From Heterobasidion occidentale (Eukaryota; Basidiomycota; Agaricomycetes; Russulales; Bondarzewiaceae), in NCBI GenBank assembly GCA_039111635.1, contig JBCAQO010000009.1, forward strand, positions 1,240,001-1,304,000: a stretch of DNA of 64,000 nucleotides, in the 5' to 3' direction. The position numbers and the translations under genes were made by a program. This document shows, piece after piece, positions 48,586-59,290 of the stretch (position 1 is its first letter; each line of letters begins with the position of its first letter). Under the pieces are notes generated by a model, which had not been told where the DNA came from, did not search any database, and saw only the letters and a program-made list of their open reading frames with translations.

Positions 48586-51500
48586 ATGAGTACCGCCAAG
48601 ACCCCGGAACCGGAACCCCCGGACAAAGTCTTTCAGCTGCCCAGCGTACCAGACCGACTATTAAAAGTCACCCAGGGAAACAGAAATTGGGTCCAGTACA
48701 CGCAGATGTTTGGGGCGATCGCCCTCCTAGCCAGAGCAGACGATCAACTCAAGAAGAAACACTACCTGAGAGGACTCAAGAAAGAACTCGCCGTGCGAGT
48801 CCTTCAGGACGGAGTACCAGATCGTTTTGAAGATCTAATAACTCAAACAGGGAAGCACGTGGAGTCAATGGAAGAAGAAGCTTTTCAAGAAGCCTACAGA
48901 CCAATCCTATCGCCATACCAAGGAAGGAAAAGGAAGCGCGAAGGTACTGACAACGACATTTGTTTTAGTTGCAGTGAACCGGGACACTGGGCAAGGGACT
49001 GCCCAAACCGAAGGAACAAGAAACCGAAGAAGACCCTATGGGAAAGGATGCAAGGAACCCCAGAACGGAACCGATACCAGGAAAAGAAGCTCACGGAAGC
49101 TTCGGAGATCCAGCGTCTCTTGGAACGAATTCCGGATAGACGCCAGCCAACGCCTATTCCGACGAGCAATCGGTTCTCGCCGATCGCACACTTGTGCGAA
49201 GAAGTCAAAGTCGAAGAAGATCCCGAACCAGCCATCTCGATCTCTTCAATCTCCCGGATTGTAAAAACGGGTGCACCATCACTTCGAATCGAAGTAGACC
49301 TCATAGGAGCCAACAGGACGGCAAGAACCTCCGCGCTGATCGACAGCGGAGCAACCGGCAACTTTATTAATCGCCGGTTTGTAGAAGAACATCGAGTTGC
49401 GACTATCCCCACTCGACCCATCCCCATAACTCATGTGGGAGGAGAACAATTAGGAAAGCCCATTACTGCACGGGCAAATATAGGTGTCCGCATTCACGGA
49501 GAAAATCGCGGAACACATCAGGAACGGACCTCATTATTTGTCTCGGACATAGGAAAGGAGGACATTATTTTAGGAACCGACTGGTTGTTGAAGCACAACC
49601 CAGAAGTCGACTGGCACGCCTACGGGCTGCACCTCACGAGATGCCCACCCTCCTGCCTAATACAAGGAGGGCCGGTCAAGGCCAAAAGAGCCTTCAAGAA
49701 GAAAACAATATTCCCCACTCTCGAAGAGAACAGGATAGAGGCCGAGAGCTATCAGCACCGGGACTACAGTGTCCCATCACAGAAGGCGGGAATACCTAGG
49801 AAAGGCCGGAAAGTGGGAAACACCACAGTACCACATCCGCGGACAATACCTAAAGATCCGGGGTTCACAACCCAAAGGTTGAATGCGCATCTTCGTGCCC
49901 GGGCTAAACAAATGGATGCCCCGACATGGGCCGAAGAAGATGCAACGGAAGACGGTGGCGGCAATCCCGCACTTTCCTCCACGAACCTAGACGAAGATGG
50001 AGTATACCTCGTCAGGTACCTAGAAACGGGAGCTCTAGAAGCACTGGAACTGTACAACGACTCCGAGGAAGGAGTAGACATCCACAGAGCCGAAACCCAG
50101 GAAAAGTCGCAGCCTTGGGGCATGCGCGAAGAAAAGTCGCGACCTTGGGGTACGCGCAAAGACAAAACGCGGCCTAGAGGCACGCGTGAAGACAAGGAAA
50201 ATCAGTCGCGGCCTTGGGGCATGCGCAAAGAACTTAGGAACAAGTCGCTGCCTAGGGGCAAGCGCGAAGACCCGCTCAGGCCGGAACCAAAGAAACAGAC
50301 CAAGCACACTAACTCACAGCGCTTAGCGGAAGAAGCCGCAAAAGGAAAGCCGGAGTTATCATTCGAAGAAATCGTACCAAAGGAATACTGGGACTATAAA
50401 GAAGTATTCACCGGACGACCCAAAGGACAGCTCCCACCAGAAAGACCGTGGGACCATCACATCAACATCAAGGAGGGCATGGAACACTCGTTACGCCCCA
50501 AACTCTACAGTCTAAGTCCTGTTGAACAGGCCGAGCTCAAGAAATTTATAGAGGAAAATCTGGCCAAGGGATTCATCAGGGAATCCAAGTCACACATCGC
50601 GTCACCCTTCTTTTTCGTCAAAAAGAAGAATGGAAAATTGCGGCCAGTCATGGATTATCGACGGTTAAATGAAATAACCGTGAAGAACAAGTACCCCCTG
50701 CCGATAATCCAGGAACTTTTAGACCTACTCAAGGATGCGGAATACCTCTCGCTCATGGACGTTGACACAGGGTTCAACAACATAAAGATGTTCGAGAAGG
50801 ATATTCACAAGGCGGCATTCCTAACGAATCTAGGAATGTACGAACCCCTCGTCATGTACTTCGGATTAACGAACTCGCCGGCAACCTTCCAAACAATGAT
50901 GAACTCGCTCTTCAAGGACCTCATCTATTCAGGGAAGGTAGCGATCTATATGGACGACATCTTGGTATTTACCAAGACCATGGAAGAACACATCCGAATT
51001 GTACGACAGGTCCTACAGATATTAAAGGACAACGATCTCTACCTACAACCGCCGAAATGCCATTTCCACAAGAACAAACTGACATACTTGGGGTACGTCA
51101 TCTTGCATGGACACCTGGAAATGGACCCAGTCAAGGTAGAAGGAATCGCGCAGTGGCCGACGCCCACTCGCGTCAAGGAAGTACAATCCTTCCTTGGATT
51201 CTGCAACTTTTATCGCAGATTTATAAAGGATTACTCGAAAGTAGCGCGACCGCTATTTGAGTTAACACAGAAGGAACACGCCTGGGAATGGACCCTAGGA
51301 TGCGAGGAGGCTTTCCAACGACTTCGGAAAGCATTCACAGAGTCACCTGTACTAATCATGCCGGATACGGAACAGCCATTCCGCATCGAATGTGATGCCT
51401 CTGATTTTGCTACAGGTGCAGTACTCTCGCAACAGGCCAAAGATGGCAAGTGGCACCCATGTGCCTATATATCGAAATCCCTTGCACCCGCAGAACGAAA

Positions 51501-53213
51501 CTACCCGATATACGACAAGGAACTTCTGGTGGTAGTACGGTTGTTCGAAGCATGGAGACATTACTTGGAAGGCGCCACACACCAGGTCGACGTCTGGACC
51601 GATCACAAGAATCTGGAGTGGTTCAGGACATCACAGAAACTAAATCGTCGACAAGCCCGGTGGTCGCTTTATTTGTCACGCTTCGACTACAAACTCACAC
51701 ACAAGGCGGGGACCACGAATAAATCGGACGGTCTGTCTCGGAGGCCAGACCATAAAGAAGGGGTGGAATTAGACAATTTGGGAGAAGTCCTCCTAGGGCC
51801 GGAAATTTTCGATAAATCAACCCAGCCAAACTCCCGGATCCCCTTCACAGAAGCAACAAACATCCGATCTGCCCATCTCGGCGTAACAGATCGGATAGAA
51901 CCTCTCGATCCACAAAAGATCTTCCACCTTAGGGCAACGGGAAGAACGGCGGTTACCATGATCGAGACGGAGCTTAGGGACCGCATCATAGCAGGAAACA
52001 GGAAGACCCCTGGCTATTGGAAATACTGAAACAGGTCAATGAACTCGGACCAAGATCCCTCAAGAAAGGCTTGCAGGAATGGAACGAAGAGGACGGCCTT
52101 GTACTACATCGCGGAAAGGTTTACGTACCGTCAAACGGAGAACTACGAAGGGACATAATCAAACGACATCACGACAACCGAACAGCGGGACATCCAGGAG
52201 TTAGAGGTACCCTGGCGTCAGTCGGTCAAGACTATACTTGGCCCGGAATGTCTAACACGGTACAACAATATGTGGAAGGATGCGCAGTATGTCAATCAAC
52301 GAAGAACGACACGCACCCAACAATGGTGCCGTTACAGCCTACGGAGATACCGGACCAACCATTCGGAACAATCACTATGGATTTTATTACAGATCTCCCG
52401 GAGTCAAATGAATACGACTCAATACACGTGGTCACGGATCGGTTAACGAAAACAACGATCATCACCCCTTGCAAGAAGACGATTGATTCCGACGGTACGG
52501 CGAAATTACTCCTAGATCACACATGGCAACGGTACGGATTACCGGACAAGATAATTTCGGACCGCGGAACACAATTCGCGTCTAAAGTAGCGCAAGCGCT
52601 ACTAAAGGAATTAGGAATCAAGTCATCCCTTAGCACAGCCTACCACCCACAGACGGATGGAGCAACGGAACGGATGAACCAGGAACTGGAGCAATACCTT
52701 AGGGCATTTTGCAGCTCCACACAGGACGACTGGGCCGAACTTATTCCCTATGCGGAATATGCCCACAACTCGCACCAGCACTCGGCGACAAAGATCTCGC
52801 CGTTCGAGCTCCTTCATGGATACCAACCAAGGGCATACCCTGCAATCGTCGGAAACACGAATGTACCCACTGCCGACAAGCGCCTAGAACTGTTAAAGAA
52901 AGCACAGCAAGAAGCACGGGCCAGTTTGGAAATTGCAGCCGAATCCATGAAGACTCAGCACGACAGGTTTGGGGTAGAACTTCCCCCATTCAAGAAAGGC
53001 GATCAAGTATGGCTCGACGGAAAGAACATACACACGGATCACCCCTCGGAGAAGTTAAGGCCAAAAAGATTTGGGCCATTCAAGATTTTGGACACCATAG
53101 GAACGGTTAACTATCGGCTGGAATTGCCGAAGAATTGGAAGAAGATACAATGTCTTCCACGCCTCGCGGTTAACCATGTACAAGGAGAACACCACTCACG
53201 GTCCAAACTATAG
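48586..53213 (+). pseudogene. Element A gag-pol, two one-base frameshifts
   Basis: ATG 48586 opens a short Gag: compared with element B most of the capsid N-terminal half is missing, so VPDRLLKV runs directly into NWVQYTQMFGAIALLA. CCHC knuckle CFSCSEPGHWARDC (48961-49002); protease ALIDSGATGNF (about 49336); RT with VYMDDILVF (about 50950); RNase H with IECDASDFATGAV (about 51385); integrase with GYLHHD-type zinc block HHDNRTAGHPG then CAVCQSTK (52168-52310), core MDFITDLPESNEYD, DKIISDRGTQF, STAYHPQTDGATE. A PWGMR-type linker repeat lies between protease and RT. The frame slips at about 52009 (before DPWLLEIL) and about 53148 (before VFHASRL), each one base short. Confidence 0.93.
50101..50275 (+). 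repeat. Tandem 11-14-residue repeat in the element A polyprotein
   Basis: Five diverged copies built around KSQPWGMREE, KSRPWGTRKD, KTRPRGTRED, QSRPWGMRKE and KSLPRGKRED. Strongly charged, in frame, located between protease and RT. Element B has no equivalent at this place (36780-36840). Confidence 0.85.
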
Positions 53214-55173
53214 GAAACCTCCACCCGACCTCATCAAAGGACAGGAAGAATTTGAGGTTGAAAGAATTATAGCATCCCGCCGCTTTGGACGTTGGAAGAC
53301 CCTACAATACCTAGTCAAATGGAAAGGGTACCCGGAATCCGACAACTCATGGGAATCAGCGGATGCGGTCAAGAACGCAAAGGAGGAAGTTAGCGACTTC
53401 CACAGGAAGTACCCACTGGCAGTCCGAGGCATGGAGCCGTCTATTCAGGAATTACAACTCGCACTCGACAGGAACCAAATAGTGGAACTATGCGACAGAC
53501 AAATTCGGCTGATGAAGACCTCGGCAGGGAAGAAACTACTCGACGCAGGTTTAACGGTCAAACAAACAGAGACTGCAATACAGGAAGAAACCTCGAGACG
53601 GAAGCTGACACAAACATCAGCAGGAAAGAAACTACTAGGCGCAGGACTAACGGTTAAACAGGCAGAAACCGCTATACAGGAAGAATCCATAAGGCGCAAG
53701 TTACTCGTTCACCCAATAGGGAAGAAACTACTAGCCACGGGAGCCACGGTCGCACACATACGAGCATCCATGGTGGATGAAGAATACAGGCGAAAGCTCA
53801 GGAAAACAAAGCTAGGAAGACGGCTCCTAGCTACCGGCGCAACACCAGCAGAAATCAGGTTGGGACTCAAGAAAGCCCAACCATTGTTACCCAGTGGACA
53901 GATCATTACGCATCGACAAGGGAAGAACCTCGCCTATGACGCAGAAAGTCTAGGAAAGAGCACTCGGACGAATAAACGCGAACGCGCTCGGGAAGTGAAG
54001 GTGGCCCCTTCCTCTTCCTCTCGCACATCGACATATTCCCCTGGAGTCAAGCACGAGTCAAGGAAATCCCAGAAATCAACATGGGCCAGGAAGAATGCGG
54101 ACGAACAAGTATCAAATTGGAGATACCGCGCAGTCAAGGACCTGGAGAGACAAATGACCAAGGGACTCGCTTGGAAGAAGGACTCACTTCGTCAAAATGC
54201 CGACGAAGACTACGGATCAGAAGAAGGCTCGGACTACACTTCGGAACCAGAAGATATGTCTTATCAAAATGCCGATGAAGACTATATGGACGAAGGCTCG
54301 GATCACTCGCCGGACGAAGGAGAATACGAAGACGCTATGGACCTAAACAGTGTCAATGGAGAATGGAGGAAAGGACCCCTCTCCGCGGTTTTTGAGGAAG
54401 AAGAAGAAACAGACTCGGAAATGTCCTACTCATCGACAGGACTCACCCCTTCTTCCGCACCCACGAAACAAACACCCCCCACGCCATACACACCATATGG
54501 AAGCGGCGCTTGGCGCGTCTCAGTAAAAGACATCGACTCGGACGAGGACACGCCTCCTCGCACCCCCAGTACCCCCGACTCTGACGGAGACATACAGGTA
54601 AACTCCGAAGATGAGCAACGCAAATCCGACGTGTCCGAAGATCTAGAAGACCTATCAATTAAAGACACCCCTGGACGGCTACCAGGTGGCATGGACATTG
54701 ACAGTCTAAACACACATGAAGAACGGCCAGCGCTATCTATCGAGATACCGCAGGAAACGGATTACCCCACCCCTCGCTCAAGCACTATGAGCAGCGCTTC
54801 AGCAGACGAAGCCCCTTGGAGAACCACCCCGACTGGCAAACTGCTATGGAAAGACGTTGAAAGTAATCTTGGCCGATTAACTATCAACTCCGATACCATG
54901 GACACCGAAGACGATCTTGGCCGATCGCCTATCGCGGAGTTGAAACCAGAAGAGGAACGGCGATGGCAAAAGATTCAAACCCAGCAGATTGGCCAAGCAG
55001 GACCAAACGAAGCAGGGCCTATATTAGAGAGCCCGACGCCTGGAATCTCCCCACTCTCCCTTGACCACCCTCTACTCGCACCCCCTCCTCTGCTAGAAAG
55101 CAAGTGGTACAATAACCCAGAGCTGTACAAATCACTAGATCTCTCCTATCAACCCCCCAAGGAGAATGCCTGA
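53176..55173 (+). CDS. Element A integrase tail: chromodomain, GKKLL repeats, long acidic extension
   Basis: Continues integrase in a new frame after the slip at about 53148. A chromodomain comes first (about 53250-53410: FEVERIIASRRFGRWKTLQY, LVKWKGYPESDNSWE), the part that in chromoviruses binds modified histone tails. Four tandem repeats of about 32-36 residues follow, with cores TSAGKKLLDAGLTVKQTE, TSAGKKLLGAGLTVKQAE, PIGKKLLATGATVAHIR and KLGRRLLATGATPAEIR (53505-53880). About 400 residues of acidic, Ser/Pro-rich sequence come next, with two QNADEDY motifs (54193, 54265), ending LDLSYQPPKENA. Element B shares the start of this extension (SNWQTQAYQELQKQTNRGLA). I know no function for the repeats or the extension. 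Confidence 0.85.
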   Translation: MYKENTTHGPNYRKPPPDLIKGQEEFEVERIIASRRFGRWKTLQYLVKWKGYPESDNSWESADAVKNAKEEVSDFHRKYPLAVRGMEPSIQELQLALDRNQIVELCDRQIRLMKTSAGKKLLDAGLTVKQTETAIQEETSRRKLTQTSAGKKLLGAGLTVKQAETAIQEESIRRKLLVHPIGKKLLATGATVAHIRASMVDEEYRRKLRKTKLGRRLLATGATPAEIRLGLKKAQPLLPSGQIITHRQGKNLAYDAESLGKSTRTNKRERAREVKVAPSSSSRTSTYSPGVKHESRKSQKSTWARKNADEQVSNWRYRAVKDLERQMTKGLAWKKDSLRQNADEDYGSEEGSDYTSEPEDMSYQNADEDYMDEGSDHSPDEGEYEDAMDLNSVNGEWRKGPLSAVFEEEEETDSEMSYSSTGLTPSSAPTKQTPPTPYTPYGSGAWRVSVKDIDSDEDTPPRTPSTPDSDGDIQVNSEDEQRKSDVSEDLEDLSIKDTPGRLPGGMDIDSLNTHEERPALSIEIPQETDYPTPRSSTMSSASADEAPWRTTPTGKLLWKDVESNLGRLTINSDTMDTEDDLGRSPIAELKPEEERRWQKIQTQQIGQAGPNEAGPILESPTPGISPLSLDHPLLAPPPLLESKWYNNPELYKSLDLSYQPPKENA

Positions 55174-55390
55174 CGAACGGGACCCGCGCGTTGCCATATA
55201 CAATGCAGTCAAGGTCATGCTCGAGCTTGCGCTCCGCGCTCTGCACGACATCAACACATATGCACACACGCCACCTTCTGAACCATCCCCTCAGGTTTTC
55301 CCCACCAGTCCCGAATCCTCATCATCACCGTCTTTACCGTCGCTCCCGGTTCCACCCATGCCACGCCCACCGACACCGGCTAGACGCTAG
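55166..55390 (+). CDS. Small ORF overlapping the end of element A pol
   Basis: 74 residues from an ATG that overlaps the pol stop (ATGCCTGA). The N-terminal half is ordered (VAIYNAVKVMLELALRALHD), the rest is Ser/Pro-rich. It occupies the position of the long 3' ORF of element B and may be its truncated remnant. It could also be chance. Confidence 0.35.
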   Translation: MPDERDPRVAIYNAVKVMLELALRALHDINTYAHTPPSEPSPQVFPTSPESSSSPSLPSLPVPPMPRPPTPARR

Positions 55391-55571
55391 TCAAACCAAC
55401 GTCCCGGACCATGCATCATGATGCTTTCCCTTCGCCTGACTCATGCCTAGTCAATCCCCACTCTATCATTGCACAGCACTACCCAACTTCTGCCTTGGCC
55501 TACATATCGCACAACCGAACTGGCCATTACCCATTGCGCTATATGTGAGGCCGAGGTTAGAAAGGGGGTGG

Positions 55572-56385
55572 TGTTAAGAGCCAGCTCATAACACATGATA
55601 TATGATCACCTGATCATATGACATGCGGTCTATGACCAACGGATATGACCTATACCCGGTGACCGACCCCTTGACTTCACCAACAGACATTGAGTTATCT
55701 TATCTTATCTTTCGTTCCTGGATTAACGATCAGTTACATCACTGACATCATTGATTGCATCATGCTTCTCTGATTGCATCATAGATTACATCATTTCGAT
55801 CGTTGATCATTTGCTTCTATTTACCTCGGTACCTTAAGAAGCACGGACCTTCTGTAGATCTTGCCCTAAAGCAGATCGCATATATATAGAACGAGCCAGA
55901 GACCTGTCTCGCCAGCTCGTTCACCTTTGTTACTCCCCACCTGTTCTTACTCTTGACCTTTGGTACTAGCCATACCTCTGCTACATCATAGTCTTTGCCA
56001 GTAGGCCAGATTATTGATTGTCAATAGAACATCTGCTTGAGCATCGGTTTGACTTGCCCTGCGCTTCTCTCTATCATCATCCTCAACCACTCAGTCGTCA
56101 TCTCAATACTGGCTGAGTTCTATACAGGACTAGCAGTATTCTATCTCGACTTTAGTGGGCAGCATATCTACTGTCATCCAGGACCGCATCAGGTTGTACC
56201 CTCACATCTGTGGGAAAACCTTTGTGCTTTCTTGGAGACACGATACCATCACGAATCCCTCGTGCATTCCGAATTGCGCATACAGTTAGCCGCTGGTGCT
56301 TTCATCGGATGCACTTGGATTTGGCACGTCCCTCGGTGACTCAGGAGCCTCCTGGCACATCACGTGCGAAGACCAGGTCTTAACA
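55572..56385 (+). repeat. Element A 3' LTR
   Basis: 814 bp, TGTTAAGA to TCTTAACA, preceded by the polypurine tract at 55561-55571 and followed by the duplicated TTTAT. Confidence 0.95.
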
Positions 56386-56937
56386 TTTATAAACAGTAAG
56401 TAAAATAAAAGGTTGGAGCCTTAGATACTAGGCGGCTCCACCATGGAGCATACATCAAGATATTTGGCATGTCCTTGGAAGCCAACCATCTGATGGATCA
56501 CTCAGCATCAGAAGAAGATATACAAATGGGTAAAGGGCACAAGGATAGCATAGCCAATGAACTCAGGCATACAGGGATTCACATGTCATCCAATGTTGGA
56601 TTGGACAACATCAATGGGCACAAGAGTAGGCGCTGACAGAGAGCAGCGACTGATGGATGACTGAGAGCAGATACTCAGAACATTCCAGAATCTATCTCCA
56701 CATAGTATATAAGGCTCATAAAATAGGCTAAGGATCTTTAGTCTATTCTCTTCGTACATCAGTATCTTTGTATACTGACCTTCGTTCTTCTGTAGTCATT
56801 ATATTGTAGACTCTACATGCTACCCTCCTATATTAAATCCCTAATACAGTCGAGACTTTCATCATTACTCAGTTTAGTGTGCAACCTAGGAAAAAACCTG
56901 TTACTCTTGGGTTATTGAACAAGCAGTTCATAACAGT

Positions 56938-56947
56938 AGAATAGACT
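56938..56947 (+). other. Element D primer-binding site (self-primed type)
   Basis: AGAATAGACT is the perfect reverse complement of AGTCTATTCT at 56740-56749 in its own 5' LTR, which starts 34 nt from the TATA box at 56706. Same 2-nt spacer after the LTR as in A and B, but a different primer word. Confidence 0.75.
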
Positions 56948-58729
56948 TGTTTTTCCCCTACCTTGTATACCACTCTTAGCTTGCTGCCACACCCTCTCTC
57001 ACAACCCTCACCAAAGGAGATAATAGACCTCCATTGAAGAGCATTACTGCACACACTCTGGAGCAAGACCTTGAATATCTACCAGGCACTAGACAAATCA
57101 ATAATCACTTCCACCAGAACAATTGTCCTATCCAATAGCAAGACACTTGCTGGTTCTACACAGACACCGATTGAGTGGCCCCACCGAACTACTCGAACTG
57201 CTCTTTTAGGAATGGACAATATTTCTTTACAGGAAGCAACAAAACAGAGACAGAGTACATTTGGAACAAACAAGCTAGCTCCTAGGATTTGCTACCCCAG
57301 TACAGAGAACCTGAACCAGTAATACCAGAAGACTTGGAACTGGAAGAAAAGGAAACATCTGAATCCAACGATTGACACCCAAAACACCTGAGACAATGCC
57401 AATATGTTAGGAGACAGAACAACTCCTAGTATGGTGACCACACAACCTAGAAGGGACAATCTCAAGCTCTCCAACAATTTTACAGGTGATAGAGCAGAAT
57501 TGCAGAAGTTTCTTCTAAAATGCCTCCTTCTCTTTGCAGCAGAATTGGACCAATATAAATCCAACAATGACAAAATCTCCTTGGTCCTCTCATGCATGAG
57601 GCATGGAACAGCTGGTGCCTGGGGAAAGAGCTTCCTCAACAAGACAGTTGGGGTGGATCCTGCCAAAGACCTCGGCACTTAGAAGGATTTCCTTGACAAC
57701 TTCAAGCTTCAGTTCAAGGAGTCCAACAAAAAGAACAAAGCTCAGAGTGCCCTCATGGCCTTCTTCTAAGGAAGGATTACAGTAGATAAATACTCCAATC
57801 AGTTTGCCCTCATAGCCGCTGACACCAACATCTCCGATAAAGAACAAGTCTCTTATTTTCAATGAGGACCAGACTCAAAGGATATGATCCAAGACTGAAT
57901 CAATATGGCCTGTGAAGTGGATGTATGTATGAGAGCTCAAAGTGATCAGAAGGCCATCCTAGCCAACTCTACCTCCTATAAAAGTGACTTTCTGAATTAC
58001 TTTCACCTCCACACCATATTTCACTACAATTTTACAAACATCCCTCGAAGAATGAACAACCAAGTAGTGGACATGGACATGGACACCTTGTGAAAGTGAA
58101 ATACTGTTTGCAACAAGTGTGTATATGATGGCAAGCTCACTACCACTTGTTATAACTGTGGGAAGTTTGGACACTAAGCATCTGACTGCCCAACTTCATA
58201 TAGAGGTGTTCAGCCATCTCAAGGATATTGGCACAAGCCAGTGGGAGGAAGAAGTAGAAGAGCTTGTGGTATTGACATGAAGGATGGAGACGATCAAGAA
58301 CCCCAGATGAGCAACCATCTAGGACTACATCAAGGATTGGAGGAGAGAAGTTCTAATGGCAACTACTGCAATGTATCACAACCTGGTCATCCGCTGGAAC
58401 ATGCAGACTCTCTCTCAAGAGGGGGAGGACCCAGTTGACGTGATGGAGAATGGTACATACCACCTAATGGTCCGTGATATTGCTAGTGTCAGAGCAATCT
58501 TCTAAGAGCTAGGGAAGACAGATAGGAAGGAGTTGTTAGTAGACCTTGCACAGGATCTTACCCAGCCTCTCTCTCACCAGTGAAAGAGAGGGGCAAAGGA
58601 AAACTTGAGTATGCACTGCCGTCATGTGTTCCAATCAGAGCTGTTGGAAATAACATCATTTCCCATCCATATTAATGTGCAACTAACAACTTAGGGAAGA
58701 AGCACTGGAGCAAGAGCCGCTATTGACTC

Positions 58730-59290
58730 CGTTATGACTTGACCTATTGGCTGCCTTTGGGTGGGTCTAAACCAATAATCGGCATAATATCTACTAGGCG
58801 GCTCCACCATGAAGCATACGTTAAGGTATTTGGCAGGTCCTTGAAGGCTGACCCTCCGATGAATTACTTAGCATCGGAAGAGAAATTACAAAGGGGTCAA
58901 GGGCATGAGGGCATGAGGCACAAATGTGCCATGGGCTTAGGGTACATGGGTAAGCACCTCTTTGCGAACAGGTTGGAAAGGTGCAAATGGAAAAGTACAA
59001 GAGTAGGCACCAACAAAGAGAGATGGCAGCCACAGCTATCCTGATCAGATATATCAGAAAAGCATGGACACTTACCCTAGACCCTATATGGTATATAAGG
59101 CCCATAGAATAGGCTGAGGATTTTCAGTCTATTCTCTTTGTTTGTTCGTATCTTTCTATATACAGACATTCCTCTATATACTCCTATATTATTCCCTAAT
59201 AAAGTTGAGACCTTCCACACCACTCTGTTTGATATGCAACCTAGGGAAGAACCTGATACTCTTGGGTTATTGAATGAGCATTTCATAACA
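58730..59290 (+). repeat. Family-C solo LTR, copy 3
   Basis: 561 bp, first base changed (CGTTATGAC instead of TGTTATGAC), ending TTCATAACA. A 5-bp duplication GACTC flanks it (58725-58729, 59291-59295). It interrupts element D inside the protease active-site codons. TATATAAGG at 59092, primer word AGTCTATTCT at 59126. Confidence 0.9.

Larger units (their letters stand above)
47464..56385 (+). mobile_element. Ty3/gypsy chromovirus element A, 8.9 kb, recent insertion
   Basis: 5-bp duplication TTTAT (47459-47463, 56386-56390). LTRs at 47464-48274 (811 bp) and 55572-56385 (814 bp), starting TGTTAAGA and ending TCTTAACA; I find no substitutions between them, only two small indels (2 bp near the TATA box, 1 bp near the end). 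Polypurine tract AAAGGGGGTGG at 55561-55571. Codons are rich in CpG and free of mutational stops, unlike element B. It still has two one-base deletions in pol (about 52009 and 53148) and a short gag, so this copy cannot make a complete polyprotein as read. Confidence 0.96.
32008..56423 (-). mobile_element. hAT transposon, split by later insertions; about 4.3 kb of its own sequence
   Basis: The ends are 25-bp inverted repeats with 24 matches: left 32008-32032 (TAAGGCTCCAACC start), right 56399-56423 (GGTTGGAGCCTTA end). An 8-bp duplication GATACTAG flanks it at 32000-32007 and 56424-56431, as expected for hAT. Own sequence: 32008-32584, 43757-47463 and 56386-56423. Subterminal GTAAGTAAAAGGT-type repeats lie inside the left end (32043-32100). 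Transposase pieces run on the minus strand. It is interrupted by the solo LTR carrying element B and by element A, so it is dead. Confidence 0.92.
31941..56935 (+). repeat. Family-C LTR, copy 1: 5' LTR of element D, split by the hAT transposon
   Basis: The LTR begins TGTTGTGACTTGAC at 31941, is interrupted after 32007, and resumes at 56432, ending TTCATAACA at 56935. That gives about 571 bp without the insert. The intact copy at 58730-59290 reads straight across the break point (TCTACTAG then GCGGCTCC). TATA box TATATAAG at 56706. The sequence directly after it (56936 on) is complementary to its own primer segment, which marks it as the 5' LTR of the decayed Ty3 element to its right. No 5-bp duplication fits a solo LTR here (CTACT left, GTAGA right). 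Confidence 0.82.

Noticed and set aside
31941..56935. Reading family-C copy 1 as a solo LTR
   Set aside because: No matching 5-bp duplication on the two outer sides, while the sequence just right of it has a PBS matched to its own primer word, so it is the 5' LTR of element D.
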